A stretch of DNA of 36,774 nucleotides from the NCBI GenBank assembly GCA_946626395.1, contig CAMOUF010000288.1:1-36774 (forward strand), given 5' to 3'. Origin of the DNA: an uncultured Clostridia bacterium. GTDB taxonomy: Bacteria > Bacillota > Clostridia > Christensenellales > Aristaeellaceae. Numbering within the stretch: the stretch's first letter is position 1; every line of letters starts with the position of its first letter. Below are positions 17,826 to 25,197 of this stretch, one piece after another. A program made the translations under genes and the position numbers. The notes below the pieces were generated by a model, which did no database searches, was not told the DNA's origin, and saw only the letters and a program-made list of their open reading frames with translations.

Positions 17826-17877
17826 TATACACAAAGCCAGAAATACAATAAATATACAAATTTCAGTAAAAATATTC

Positions 17878-17907
17878 TTGACGATGAGGATTTGAGAAAG
17901 CTATAAT
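17878..17907 (+). promoter_or_regulatory. Sigma-A promoter of the symporter gene
   Basis: TTGACG (17878-17883) and TATAAT (17902-17907) are separated by 18 bases, about 50 bases before the GTG start. Confidence 0.75.
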
Positions 17908-17960
17908 ATTCCAGCGTCAAAAAAAGAAAAGACAGACGCATGGAAAGGGGCTGAGCGCAC

Positions 17961-19415
17961 GTGAATACTGAGCTCATTATTTTCATTATTTATCTGATAT
18001 TTACTATCGGCATCGGCGTATTTTTCCTGCTGCGCAGCAAGGGCAGCAGCGAAAAGGATTATTTCCTGGGCGGCAGAAAGATGGGGCCCTGGGTATCCGC
18101 CCTGTCCGCAGGCGCGTCGGACATGAGCGCCTGGGTGCTCATGGGCCTGCCCGCCTCCGTGTACGCCTTCGGCCTGGGCAAAACCTGGATCGCCATCGGC
18201 CTGGCCATCGGCTACACCTTGAGCTGGATCATCGAGGCCCCGCGCCTGCGCCGCTATTCCATTGCGGCCAAGGATTCCATCACCATTCCCCAGTATTTGA
18301 CCAACCGCTTCCTGTCCGCCAGCAAGGCCATGCAGGTGATCTGCGCGGCGATTTTCCTGGTGGCCTACACCATTTATGCCGCCAGCAGCATCAAGGCCTG
18401 CGGCACGCTGTTCAACACCGTGGTGGGCATTGACCCCAAAATCGCCATGTACATCGCCGCGGCGGTGATCATTTCCTATACCTTTATGGGCGGCTTCTCC
18501 GCTGTCTGCTGGACGGACTTTTTCCAGGGCATGCTGATGCTGGCCGCTTTGCTGGTGGCCCCCATTTTCGCCCTGGCCGTGGTGGAAACCGGCAATGGCG
18601 GCAGCGCCACCCTGGAGGTGGGCGAGAGCTACTGGCGTCTGTTCACCGATTGGAAGGACGTGCTCTCCGGCCTGGGCTGGGGCCTGGGCTACTTCGGCAT
18701 GCCCCACATCATCATCCGCTTTATGTCCGTGCGCTCTGACAAGGACATTCACAAGAGCGCCAAAATCGGCATTACCTGGACGCTGCTGATTCTGTCCTTC
18801 GCCGTGGTCTCCGCCATCGTGGGCCGGATGCTGCTGGGCGAAATCGAGGACAGCTCCACCGTGTTCATTCAGATGGTGCGCCGCATTTTCCCGCCCGTCA
18901 TCAGCGGCATTCTTTTGTCCGCCATCCTGGCCGCCAGCATGTCCACCGCGGACAGCCAATTGCTGGCCAGCGCCTCCGCCTTTGCCAGCGACGTTTATAA
19001 GCCCATTCTCCGCAAGGGCAAGGCCAGCGACAAGGAAATGTTCTGGATCGGCCGTCTGGTGGTGCTGACCATCGCCATTGTGGCGCTGCTGATTGCCTCC
19101 AACCCCAACAGCGGCACCATCATGGGCCTGGTGGAAAACGCCTGGGGCGTGTTCGGCGCAGCCTTTGGCCCCGTGATTCTGCTCAGCCTGTTCTGGCGCA
19201 GGCTCACCTTCTCCGGCGCTGTGGCCGGCATCGTGGCGGGCGCGGCGGTGGATATCCTGTGGCTGGCCTTCCTGGGCAGCTTCGGCCTGTATGAAATCAT
19301 CCCCGGCTTCCTGTGCGGCCTGGCTGCTTCCGTGATCGTGTCCCTGCTGAGCAAGGCCCCCGCCAAAGAAGTGACCGATATTTTCGACCGGGTCTCCGCC
19401 GGACAGGAATCCTGA
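17961..19415 (+). CDS. putP: Sodium/solute symporter, PutP (proline) type
   Basis: This 484-residue member of the SSS family has about 13 membrane helices. It takes up a small solute, probably L-proline, using the sodium gradient. The N-terminus (TELIIFIIYLIFTIGIGVFF) is the first helix, followed by DYFLGGRKMGPWVSALSAGA and SDMSAWVLMGLPASVYAFG, which are typical of PutP. The helix 8 region contains STADSQLLASASAFASDVY, where Ser/Thr residues line the sodium site. The start is GTG: the nearby ATG at 17940 hits a stop codon after four codons, and AAAGGGG lies about 11 bases before the GTG. It is monocistronic, with its own promoter and terminator. Related osmolyte or pantothenate carriers cannot be excluded. 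Confidence 0.88.
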   Translation: MNTELIIFIIYLIFTIGIGVFFLLRSKGSSEKDYFLGGRKMGPWVSALSAGASDMSAWVLMGLPASVYAFGLGKTWIAIGLAIGYTLSWIIEAPRLRRYSIAAKDSITIPQYLTNRFLSASKAMQVICAAIFLVAYTIYAASSIKACGTLFNTVVGIDPKIAMYIAAAVIISYTFMGGFSAVCWTDFFQGMLMLAALLVAPIFALAVVETGNGGSATLEVGESYWRLFTDWKDVLSGLGWGLGYFGMPHIIIRFMSVRSDKDIHKSAKIGITWTLLILSFAVVSAIVGRMLLGEIEDSSTVFIQMVRRIFPPVISGILLSAILAASMSTADSQLLASASAFASDVYKPILRKGKASDKEMFWIGRLVVLTIAIVALLIASNPNSGTIMGLVENAWGVFGAAFGPVILLSLFWRRLTFSGAVAGIVAGAAVDILWLAFLGSFGLYEIIPGFLCGLAASVIVSLLSKAPAKEVTDIFDRVSAGQES

Positions 19416-19435
19416 TTTTCTGTTTCTCAAACAAG

Positions 19436-19483
19436 CAGCGCCTTTCTTCCCTGGCTTTCAGAGGAGAAAGGCGCTGTCTTTTT
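19436..19483 (+). terminator. Rho-independent terminator of the symporter gene
   Basis: CAGCGCCTTTCT (19436-19447) pairs perfectly over 12 bases with AGAAAGGCGCTG (19465-19476), and TCTTTTT follows. A short AT-rich stretch with CCTATTCCCTATTGCC lies between it and the end of the opposing nucleotidyltransferase gene. Confidence 0.88.
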
Positions 19484-19540
19484 AAATAGCTGTTTAATAA
19501 TATGCAGATATTGAATAGTATTTACCTATTCCCTATTGCC

Positions 19541-20437
19541 TTATTTTTTCCCCAAATCCCCATACAAATCCGGCTGATACACGCCCTGTTCGATCAGGGC
19601 CCGGAAGCTGGCCGTCACGGAAGCCTTATCCTCCTTATAGGTCACGCCGAACCACTGGTCGTCGGTGGGCAGAACGGAGAAGGGAACGCCCGCCTTGAGC
19701 ATTCCATCGGCGATGACGGGCAGCAGGTATTCATCTTTCTGGGGGTTGGCCATTCCAGCCAGGAACGGGGGAAAGCCATCCTTCAGCACGTCCATGAAGG
19801 CGGCGGGACAGCACCAGAAATTCATGGAAACCAGGGAATTCACGTCCAGCGCTTTTCCGTCCGCGGACGCTCCGGCTCCTTCCTTCACGATATTCTTGGT
19901 TTCGTTGATGCCGGTGAGCCGCCCTTCCGACACCGAGCAGATGCCCCGCGTTACGCCGCCGTTATCGGACAGGGTGTTTTTCAGGACATAACCCACCAGA
20001 CCGTATCTGCCCGTTTTCAGAAATTCAGCGGCCTTTTTGAAGCCGTTCCTGCCGTAATAGTCGTCAGCGTTGATCACGGCGAAGGGGCCGTCAATCAGCC
20101 CGTCGCAGGCCAGCACGGCATGGCCGGTGCCCCAGGGCTTGGCGCGTCCTTCCGGCACGGGAATGGGCACGTTGGAAAGCTCCTGGAAGGCGTATTCCAC
20201 CTGCACGTTCAGAGGCGCGCAGATCTTTTCGATCCGGCTGCCGATGCGCTCCCGGAAGTCTCCCTCGATATCATGGCGAATAATGAATATGATCTTGTCA
20301 AATCCCGCCGCGATGGCGTCGTGGATGGAATAGTCCATGATGATGTGCTGATAATCGTCCACCGGTTCCAATTGCTTGATGCCGCCCCCGAACCGGGAGC
20401 CGATGCCTGCCGCCAGGATCACAAGAGTTGTAGGCAT
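19541..20437 (-). CDS. Sugar-phosphate nucleotidyltransferase family protein
   Basis: This 298-residue cytoplasmic enzyme has the nucleotidyltransferase signature at its N-terminus (LAAGIGSRFGGGIKQ, residues 8-22), which binds the NTP phosphates. The acidic NADDYYG motif (about 122-128) should bind the metal. WGTGHAVL (about 105) is also typical of glucose-1-phosphate uridylyl- or thymidylyltransferase relatives. It likely makes an activated sugar. The exact NTP and sugar are not readable from sequence, and no sugar-pathway genes lie nearby. AAGGAGGG precedes ATG. It has its own promoter and a possible leader hairpin. Confidence 0.85.
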   Translation of the reverse strand: MPTTLVILAAGIGSRFGGGIKQLEPVDDYQHIIMDYSIHDAIAAGFDKIIFIIRHDIEGDFRERIGSRIEKICAPLNVQVEYAFQELSNVPIPVPEGRAKPWGTGHAVLACDGLIDGPFAVINADDYYGRNGFKKAAEFLKTGRYGLVGYVLKNTLSDNGGVTRGICSVSEGRLTGINETKNIVKEGAGASADGKALDVNSLVSMNFWCCPAAFMDVLKDGFPPFLAGMANPQKDEYLLPVIADGMLKAGVPFSVLPTDDQWFGVTYKEDKASVTASFRALIEQGVYQPDLYGDLGKK

Positions 20438-20466
20438 AGAAAACCCTCCTTACGCTGATGAAAAAC

Positions 20467-20490
20467 GCGCGGAAAGACACGCTGCCGCGC
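20467..20490 (-). promoter_or_regulatory. GC-rich leader hairpin with T-tract, possible attenuator
   Basis: On the minus strand GCGCGG and CCGCGC (20485-20490 and 20467-20472) pair and are followed by G and TTTTT, between the promoter and the nucleotidyltransferase start. This resembles a terminator inside a leader. No competing structure or ligand motif is recognised. Confidence 0.35.
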
Positions 20491-20516
20491 TGCTTCTTCT
20501 TTTTTCTGTCAATGAA

Positions 20517-20545
20517 AGTATAGGGGGAAAGGAATGATTTGTCAA
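20517..20545 (-). promoter_or_regulatory. Sigma-A promoter of the nucleotidyltransferase gene
   Basis: On the minus strand TTGACA (20540-20545), 17 bases, then TATACT (20517-20522). A second TTGACA just downstream has no matching -10. Confidence 0.7.
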
Positions 20546-20625
20546 GTCCATAGAAGAAGCCTATGCCAAATGGAGCTTCGATTGTAAAATTTGCTGTTTC
20601 GCCGCCGATTGCCCTCCCCGCCGCC

Positions 20626-20654
20626 TTGACGAAGAAATGGCCTTCCTGTATAAT
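20626..20654 (+). promoter_or_regulatory. Sigma-A promoter of the cystatin-like protein gene
   Basis: TTGACG (20626-20631), 17 bases, then TATAAT (20649-20654), with TAAGGAGG as the ribosome site at 20691-20698. Confidence 0.8.
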
Positions 20655-20707
20655 GAACCCGTCCCCAAATTGTAAAACCCCACGCTATCGTAAGGAGGAT
20701 ATCATAC

Positions 20708-22072
20708 ATGAAAAGGATTCTGTGCGCGCTGCTGTGCCTGTCGCTTTTATGCGGCGCGGTCCCGGCCTTTGCCGCGGGCGAAACCGAAATCGGCACCCTG
20801 GGCAATTCCCGTAGGGCTTATACCGTCACCTGCACGGTGCCCAAGCAGTATTCCCTGCTGAAAAAGCAGCCCAACAACACCACCCTGGAATGCATGCTGG
20901 CCAACAGCAGCCCCACCAAAACCAGCTATCTCTTCGCCATCTCCGTGGACGACGACTTTGCCGACGTGGAAAGCCTGGCCGATCTGGATGAGGAAACCCT
21001 TTCCGAAATGGAAAAAACCTATCAGGAACAGGGCCTGGCCGTGGTGTATAAGACCAGCAAAAACGGCATGAAGTTCATGTGCTTAAAGGAATCGGACAGC
21101 AAAAAGAACGTGTTCCCCTCCCTGGAAACCGTGTATCAGGGCTGCTATATCCAGCTGACCCTGTCCGCCGTGGAAGGCGAAATCAGCCCCATGACGGAAA
21201 AGCAGGCCCAGACCGCCATTGATTTCCTGGCCCCCCTCGTTTTCCCCCCCGCCGATCCCCTGCCCGACGAGGAAACCAACGACGATGAAGAGGAAGCCGT
21301 AACAGCGGACGAAGAAACGCCCGCTGAAATCATCGAAGAAACGCCCGCCGAATCCGCTGAAGAAACGCCCGCTGAAACCGCCGAAGAAACGGAAGCCCTC
21401 CCTGAGGCCGAAGAAGAAAATGCTGAGCCTGCCCAGGAAGCCCAGGCCCAGCCTGAAAAAGAAGAAGCCACTGCGGAAACCCTGACCCTGACCGGGGACT
21501 GGACCGTATACAGAGAGCCTCTGCAATCCCTGCTGACCGACGAGCAAAAGCAGCTGTTTGCATCCGCCGCCGACCCCATCGGCATGGATTACGAACCCGT
21601 GGCCGTTGTGGCGACCCAGGTGGTCAGCGGGCGGAATTTCGCTTTCCTCTGCCGTCAGCCCGGCGAGGAGGGAGAATGGATCATCGTGACCGTGTACAGC
21701 AGCCTGGATGGCAAGCAGGAGGTGCTGGGCGCTCATGTGCTGGCCCTGTACAATCTGGAAACACTGGTAGAAGCGCCCGAATATAACGGACTTCCGGTGC
21801 CCGGCGGGTGGAGCGTTTGGCGGCCTGAAGATGGCGCCGCGCTGCCGGAGGACGTGCAGTCCATCGTGGACAAAGCCATCGCCGGCGCCAAGCTGAACCT
21901 GTCCCCCATCGCGCTGCTGGCCACCCAGGTGGTGGCAGGCGTGAATTACAAGGTGCTGTGCGCCGGGAATAACAACGCCCTGTATGTGCTGGACGTGTAT
22001 TCCCCCCTGACCGGCAATCCCGTGGTGCTGAATCTGGAAATCCTGGATCTGCTTTCCTACGTGGGCGCGTAA
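20708..22072 (+). CDS. Secreted protein with tandem cystatin/stefin-like domains
   Basis: This 454-residue exported protein has a signal peptide cleaved near AFA-A (residue 22) and an unrecognised N-terminal domain (about 24-180). An acidic Glu/Ala/Pro/Thr linker follows (about 186-258) with repeats of EETPAE. Two repeated domains complete it (about 263-349 and 366-449). Each repeat has an N-terminal G[DG]W, a helix (TDEQKQLFASA or PEDVQSIVDKAI), then ATQVV[SA]G (Gln304 to Gly308; Gln407 to Gly411), [RV]N[FY], and a hairpin VYS[SP]L[DT]G. QxVxG, the glycine and the L-x-G hairpin are the papain-binding parts of cystatins, and order and spacing match human stefin A. Cysteine-protease inhibition is inferred. 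It is monocistronic. Confidence 0.85.
   Translation: MKRILCALLCLSLLCGAVPAFAAGETEIGTLGNSRRAYTVTCTVPKQYSLLKKQPNNTTLECMLANSSPTKTSYLFAISVDDDFADVESLADLDEETLSEMEKTYQEQGLAVVYKTSKNGMKFMCLKESDSKKNVFPSLETVYQGCYIQLTLSAVEGEISPMTEKQAQTAIDFLAPLVFPPADPLPDEETNDDEEEAVTADEETPAEIIEETPAESAEETPAETAEETEALPEAEEENAEPAQEAQAQPEKEEATAETLTLTGDWTVYREPLQSLLTDEQKQLFASAADPIGMDYEPVAVVATQVVSGRNFAFLCRQPGEEGEWIIVTVYSSLDGKQEVLGAHVLALYNLETLVEAPEYNGLPVPGGWSVWRPEDGAALPEDVQSIVDKAIAGAKLNLSPIALLATQVVAGVNYKVLCAGNNNALYVLDVYSPLTGNPVVLNLEILDLLSYVGA
21311..21391 (+). repeat. 24-base tandem repeat encoding EETPAE units
   Basis: Three copies of a 24-base unit (21311, 21335, 21359) plus a partial fourth encode EETPAEII, EETPAESA, EETPAETA and EET. 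They form part of an acidic spacer that probably spans cell wall or keeps the two terminal domains apart. Copy number may vary between strains. Confidence 0.75.
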
Positions 22073-22092
22073 TTTTCAAGCGCCTTTTCTCT

Positions 22093-22127
22093 CCCGGCTG
22101 CGGCATGCGGCCGGGATTATTCTATAT
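22093..22127 (+). terminator. Probable terminator of the cystatin-like protein gene
   Basis: CCCGGC (22093-22098) pairs with GCCGGG (22109-22114) and an AT-rich but interrupted T-tract follows. It is weaker than the other terminators in the window. Confidence 0.55.
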
Positions 22128-22135
22128 TACCCACG

Positions 22136-22168
22136 TAAAAACCGCCCGGCATACAGCATGCCGAGCGG
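22136..22168 (-). terminator. Rho-independent terminator of pduL
   Basis: Arms at 22142-22152 and 22158-22168 pair over 11 positions with one mismatch, and five T follow on the minus strand. It lies 17 bases past the pduL stop codon. Confidence 0.8.
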
Positions 22169-22184
22169 CTGGAAAAATGAATAA

Positions 22185-22760
22185 TCAGCGAACGATTTCG
22201 CCCATGACGTTGCCGCCGCATCCGGCAGCGTTGGATTCGTCGGTGTCGATGTGCATGGCCAGGGCGTACTTGGGGCTGACGCGCACCACCACATCGCCGA
22301 AGATCAGGCTGCGGCCTTCGGTGTTCACCTTCACGGACACCACCTGCTTGTCTTCCACTTCAAACTCCTTGGCGTCTTCGGGGGTCATATGGATGTGGCG
22401 CTTGGCGGCGATGACGCCTTCGGGGCATTCCACTTCGCCGCAGGGGCCTACCAGCTTGCAGGCGCCGGAGCCAGCGATGTCGCCGGATTCACGGATGGGG
22501 GCCACACAGCCGATGGAGCGGGCGTCGGTGAGGGACAGTTCGATCTGGGTTTCGGGTCGAATGGGCCCAAGGATGCTCACGCGGGCCAGGGTCTTCTTGG
22601 GGCCGACCACGTCCACCCTTTCTTCACTGGCGAACTGGCCGGGCTGGCTCAGATACTTTTTAGGATGAAGCTCATAGCCCGCGCCGAAAAGGGTTTCCAA
22701 ATCCTTCTGGGTCACATGCACGTGACGGGCGGAGGTTTCAACGATGAATTGCTTGGCCAT
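22185..22760 (-). CDS. pduL: PduL-type phosphate acyltransferase
   Basis: This 191-residue enzyme transfers an acyl group between CoA and phosphate (acetyl-CoA to acetyl phosphate, or propionyl). The PduL pattern is complete. Zinc-binding His13 and His15 lie in SARHVHVT, and His122 and His124 in AKRHIHMTP. His170 lies in AMHIDTDESNAAG. Two PduL beta-barrel repeats are visible. There is no N-terminal encapsulation peptide, and no microcompartment shell genes or acetate kinase lie nearby. It is therefore probably the housekeeping phosphotransacetylase for acetate production rather than a propanediol-organelle enzyme. It is monocistronic, with its own promoter and terminator. Acyl preference is inferred. 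Confidence 0.93.
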   Translation of the reverse strand: MAKQFIVETSARHVHVTQKDLETLFGAGYELHPKKYLSQPGQFASEERVDVVGPKKTLARVSILGPIRPETQIELSLTDARSIGCVAPIRESGDIAGSGACKLVGPCGEVECPEGVIAAKRHIHMTPEDAKEFEVEDKQVVSVKVNTEGRSLIFGDVVVRVSPKYALAMHIDTDESNAAGCGGNVMGEIVR

Positions 22761-22818
22761 GGGTAATCTACCTTCTTTCCCTCTCTCCCGGCCGGGGGCC
22801 GGTGTTTTCTTCCTTTCT

Positions 22819-22846
22819 ATTATAGCAGATTTTGCTTATTTTGCAA
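22819..22846 (-). promoter_or_regulatory. Sigma-A promoter of pduL
   Basis: On the minus strand TTGCAA (22841-22846), 16 bases, then TATAAT (22819-22824). The 60-base leader contains a CCGGCC/GGCCGG palindrome. Confidence 0.65.
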
Positions 22847-22884
22847 GGCGCAGAATGCAGGAATTACTTTTTGCGCCGGAGTTA

Positions 22885-22913
22885 TTGACAATCGCAGAGC
22901 TGCCGCATATAAT
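22885..22913 (+). promoter_or_regulatory. Sigma-A promoter of the marR-ABC operon
   Basis: TTGACA (22885-22890), 17 bases, then TATAAT (22908-22913): a perfect consensus promoter, as expected for an operon held down by a repressor. Confidence 0.85.
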
Positions 22914-22922
22914 GTTAAACGG

Positions 22923-22933
22923 TTAATGATTAA
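22923..22933. promoter_or_regulatory. Palindrome TTAAT-G-ATTAA, candidate MarR operator
   Basis: A perfect 5-1-5 AT-rich palindrome sits around the expected transcription start, 10 bases after the -10 box. TTAAAC is repeated on both sides. MarR proteins commonly bind such sites to block RNA polymerase, so autorepression is likely. Confidence 0.5.
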
Positions 22934-22965
22934 ACAATTGATTTTTTCAGAAAGGAGCGCGGGAA

Positions 22966-23457
22966 ATGGATTATAAATACGCCGTGGGAGCCATGCACCG
23001 GCTGGAGCTGCTGCGGCGAATCAAAGCCCGGGAGCTGATGGCTTCCTCCGGCCTGCATCCCGGCCAGCCCCGGCTGCTGCAATTCATCTGGGATCATCCG
23101 GGCTGCACCCAAAAAGAAGCGGCGGACGACCTGGACGTGTCCCCCGCCTCGGCGGCGGCCAGCCTCAAGCGGCTGGAAAAAGCGGGCTATGTGCTGCGCA
23201 GGCCGGACGAGCAGGACGCCCGGCGAAACCGGCTTTTTATTACCCAAGAGGGCATGGAGCAAATGAAAAACAACTGCCTCAAATTTGAGCAATTGGATGC
23301 GGACATGTTTTCCGGCTTGGCGGAAGAAGAAGTGGAGGCCTTCCGGCGGGCCTGTGAAAAAATGTTCGATAATCTGGCCGATGAAACCTGCCGCCATTTG
23401 ACGGTGTTCAAATTAGCCAAACGGGCCAGAGAGGAAGAGGAGGATCTGAACAAGTGA
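22966..23457 (+). CDS. MarR family transcriptional regulator
   Basis: This 163-residue winged-helix regulator probably represses its own operon. The recognition region TQKEAADDLDVSPASAAASL (about 46-65) is followed by the wing (GYVLRRPDEQDARRNRLFIT, about 74-93), whose DxRxxR-like element is typical of MarR. Terminal helices form the dimer interface. AGAAAGGAG precedes ATG. Its TGA overlaps the GTG start of the first exporter gene (GTGA), so regulator and transporter are coupled. The inducing ligand is unknown, presumably a substrate of the exporter. Confidence 0.93.
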   Translation: MDYKYAVGAMHRLELLRRIKARELMASSGLHPGQPRLLQFIWDHPGCTQKEAADDLDVSPASAAASLKRLEKAGYVLRRPDEQDARRNRLFITQEGMEQMKNNCLKFEQLDADMFSGLAEEEVEAFRRACEKMFDNLADETCRHLTVFKLAKRAREEEEDLNK

Positions 23458-25196
23458 AATTCAGCCGCATACTCAAAAACTATTCGGGCAAGTATGGGAA
23501 ATACCTGCTGCTGTGCCCGCTGGCCATGATCGGCGAGGTGGCCATGGAAACCACCATTCCCATGATGACCGCCAACCTGATCAACGAAGCCATTCCTTAC
23601 AGCCGGAACACCGGCGATCTTTCCCACGTGCTGCTCTATGGGGGGCTCATGGTGCTCATGGCCATCGCCTCCATGGGCTTTGGCATGCTGGGCAGCTACC
23701 TTTCCAGCAAAGGCGCTTACGGCTTTGGCCGGAACCTGCGCCAGGCGCTGTTTGAACGGGTGCAGACCTTTTCCTTTAAAAATATCGACCGCTTCTCCAC
23801 TGCCTCCCTGGTGACCCGCCTGACCACGGACGTGAACCAGATCCAGGGCACGGTGATGATGGTGGTACGCATGGCCGTGCGCTCTCCCATCATGCTGATC
23901 ATGGCCCTGGTGATGGCCCTGCGGCTCCAGCCCGCCCTGGTCACCATCCTGGCCGTGGCCATTCCCGTTCTGGCCTTCGCCATCGGCCTGATCATGAAGC
24001 TGGCCTTCCCCCGCTTTCAGATCATGATGAAAAAATACGACGCCCTGAACGCTTCCGTCCAGGAAAACCTGATTGCCATCCGCGTGGTGAAGGCCTTCGT
24101 CCGCGCCCGGCATGAAAAGGAAAAGTTTGAAGCCTCCGCCGACGACGTGACCGCCACCCAGCGGGCCGCGGAAAAGATCGTGCTGTGGAACGGCCCCATC
24201 ATGACCATCCTGATGAACGCCAGCATCGTGGCGGTATTGTATCTGGGCGGCCAACGCATCGTGGGCGGCACCATGCTGGAGGGCGACCTGAGCGCCTTCA
24301 TTACCTATATCACCCAAATCCTGATGGCGCTGATGATGCTGTCCTTCCTGTTCCTGGGCTTCGTTCTGTCCCGGGCTTCCATTGCCCGCCTGTCCGAGGT
24401 GCTGGAGGAGCAGCCCGAAATCGTGAGCCCCGATCAGCCCATTTCCACCGTGGCGGACGGCAGTATCGTGTTCGACCATGTGAATTTCTCCTACCAGGGC
24501 GACCCCAATAACCTGGTGCTGACAGACATCAACCTGCGCATCCGCTCCGGCGAAACTGTCGGCGTCATCGGCGGCACGGGCTCTGCCAAAACCACCCTGG
24601 TGTCCCTGATTCCCCGGCTGTACGATATCACCAGCGGCAGCCTGCAGGTGGGCGGCCAGGATGTGCGCAAATATGATATCCACGCCCTGCGGGACCAGGT
24701 GGCTATGGTGCTGCAAAAGAACGTGCTGTTCTCCGGCACCATCAAGGAAAACCTGCGCTGGGGCGACGAACACGCCACCGACGAGGAAATCTTCGCGGCC
24801 TGCCAGGCAGCGGCAGCGGACGATTTCATCCGCTCCTTCCCCGAGGGCTATGACACCGACCTGGGCCAGGGCGGCGTGAACGTGTCCGGCGGCCAGAAGC
24901 AGCGGCTGTGCATTGCCCGGGCGCTGCTGAAAAAGCCCAAAATCATGATCCTGGACGACGCCACCAGCGCCGTGGACACTGCCACCGACGCCCGCATCCG
25001 CCAGGCTCTGCGCACCCAGATGGCGGACACCACCAAGATCATCATCGCCCAGCGCATCACCTCCGTCATGGACGCGGACCATATCCTGGTGCTGGACGAA
25101 GGCAAGGTGGCCGACTACGGCACCCATGAGGAACTGATGCAGCGCAGCGAAATCTATCGGGAAGTGTACACTTCCCAGCAAAAGGGGGTGGCCTAA
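23454..25196 (+). CDS. ABC exporter half-transporter with degenerate ATP site (MarR operon, subunit A)
   Basis: This 580-residue half-transporter has a six-helix membrane domain (about 15-305). Its nucleotide-binding domain has Walker A GGTGSAKTT (about 372) with Ala instead of the usual Gly before Lys, and a good signature (VSGGQKQR, about 477). Asp replaces the catalytic Glu (LDDATS, about 499), and Gln replaces the switch His (IAQRITS, about 530). These changes mark it as the degenerate-site subunit of a heterodimeric multidrug-type exporter. The start is GTG with GAGGAGG 10 bases upstream. The partner gene begins one base after its stop codon. Confidence 0.92.
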   Translation: MKFSRILKNYSGKYGKYLLLCPLAMIGEVAMETTIPMMTANLINEAIPYSRNTGDLSHVLLYGGLMVLMAIASMGFGMLGSYLSSKGAYGFGRNLRQALFERVQTFSFKNIDRFSTASLVTRLTTDVNQIQGTVMMVVRMAVRSPIMLIMALVMALRLQPALVTILAVAIPVLAFAIGLIMKLAFPRFQIMMKKYDALNASVQENLIAIRVVKAFVRARHEKEKFEASADDVTATQRAAEKIVLWNGPIMTILMNASIVAVLYLGGQRIVGGTMLEGDLSAFITYITQILMALMMLSFLFLGFVLSRASIARLSEVLEEQPEIVSPDQPISTVADGSIVFDHVNFSYQGDPNNLVLTDINLRIRSGETVGVIGGTGSAKTTLVSLIPRLYDITSGSLQVGGQDVRKYDIHALRDQVAMVLQKNVLFSGTIKENLRWGDEHATDEEIFAACQAAAADDFIRSFPEGYDTDLGQGGVNVSGGQKQRLCIARALLKKPKIMILDDATSAVDTATDARIRQALRTQMADTTKIIIAQRITSVMDADHILVLDEGKVADYGTHEELMQRSEIYREVYTSQQKGVA

Positions 25197-25197
25197 A

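Noticed and set aside
20542-20805. Minus-strand 87-codon frame between divergent promoters
   Set aside because: It overlaps two promoters and the signal-peptide codons of the opposite gene, with no homology or ribosome site seen.
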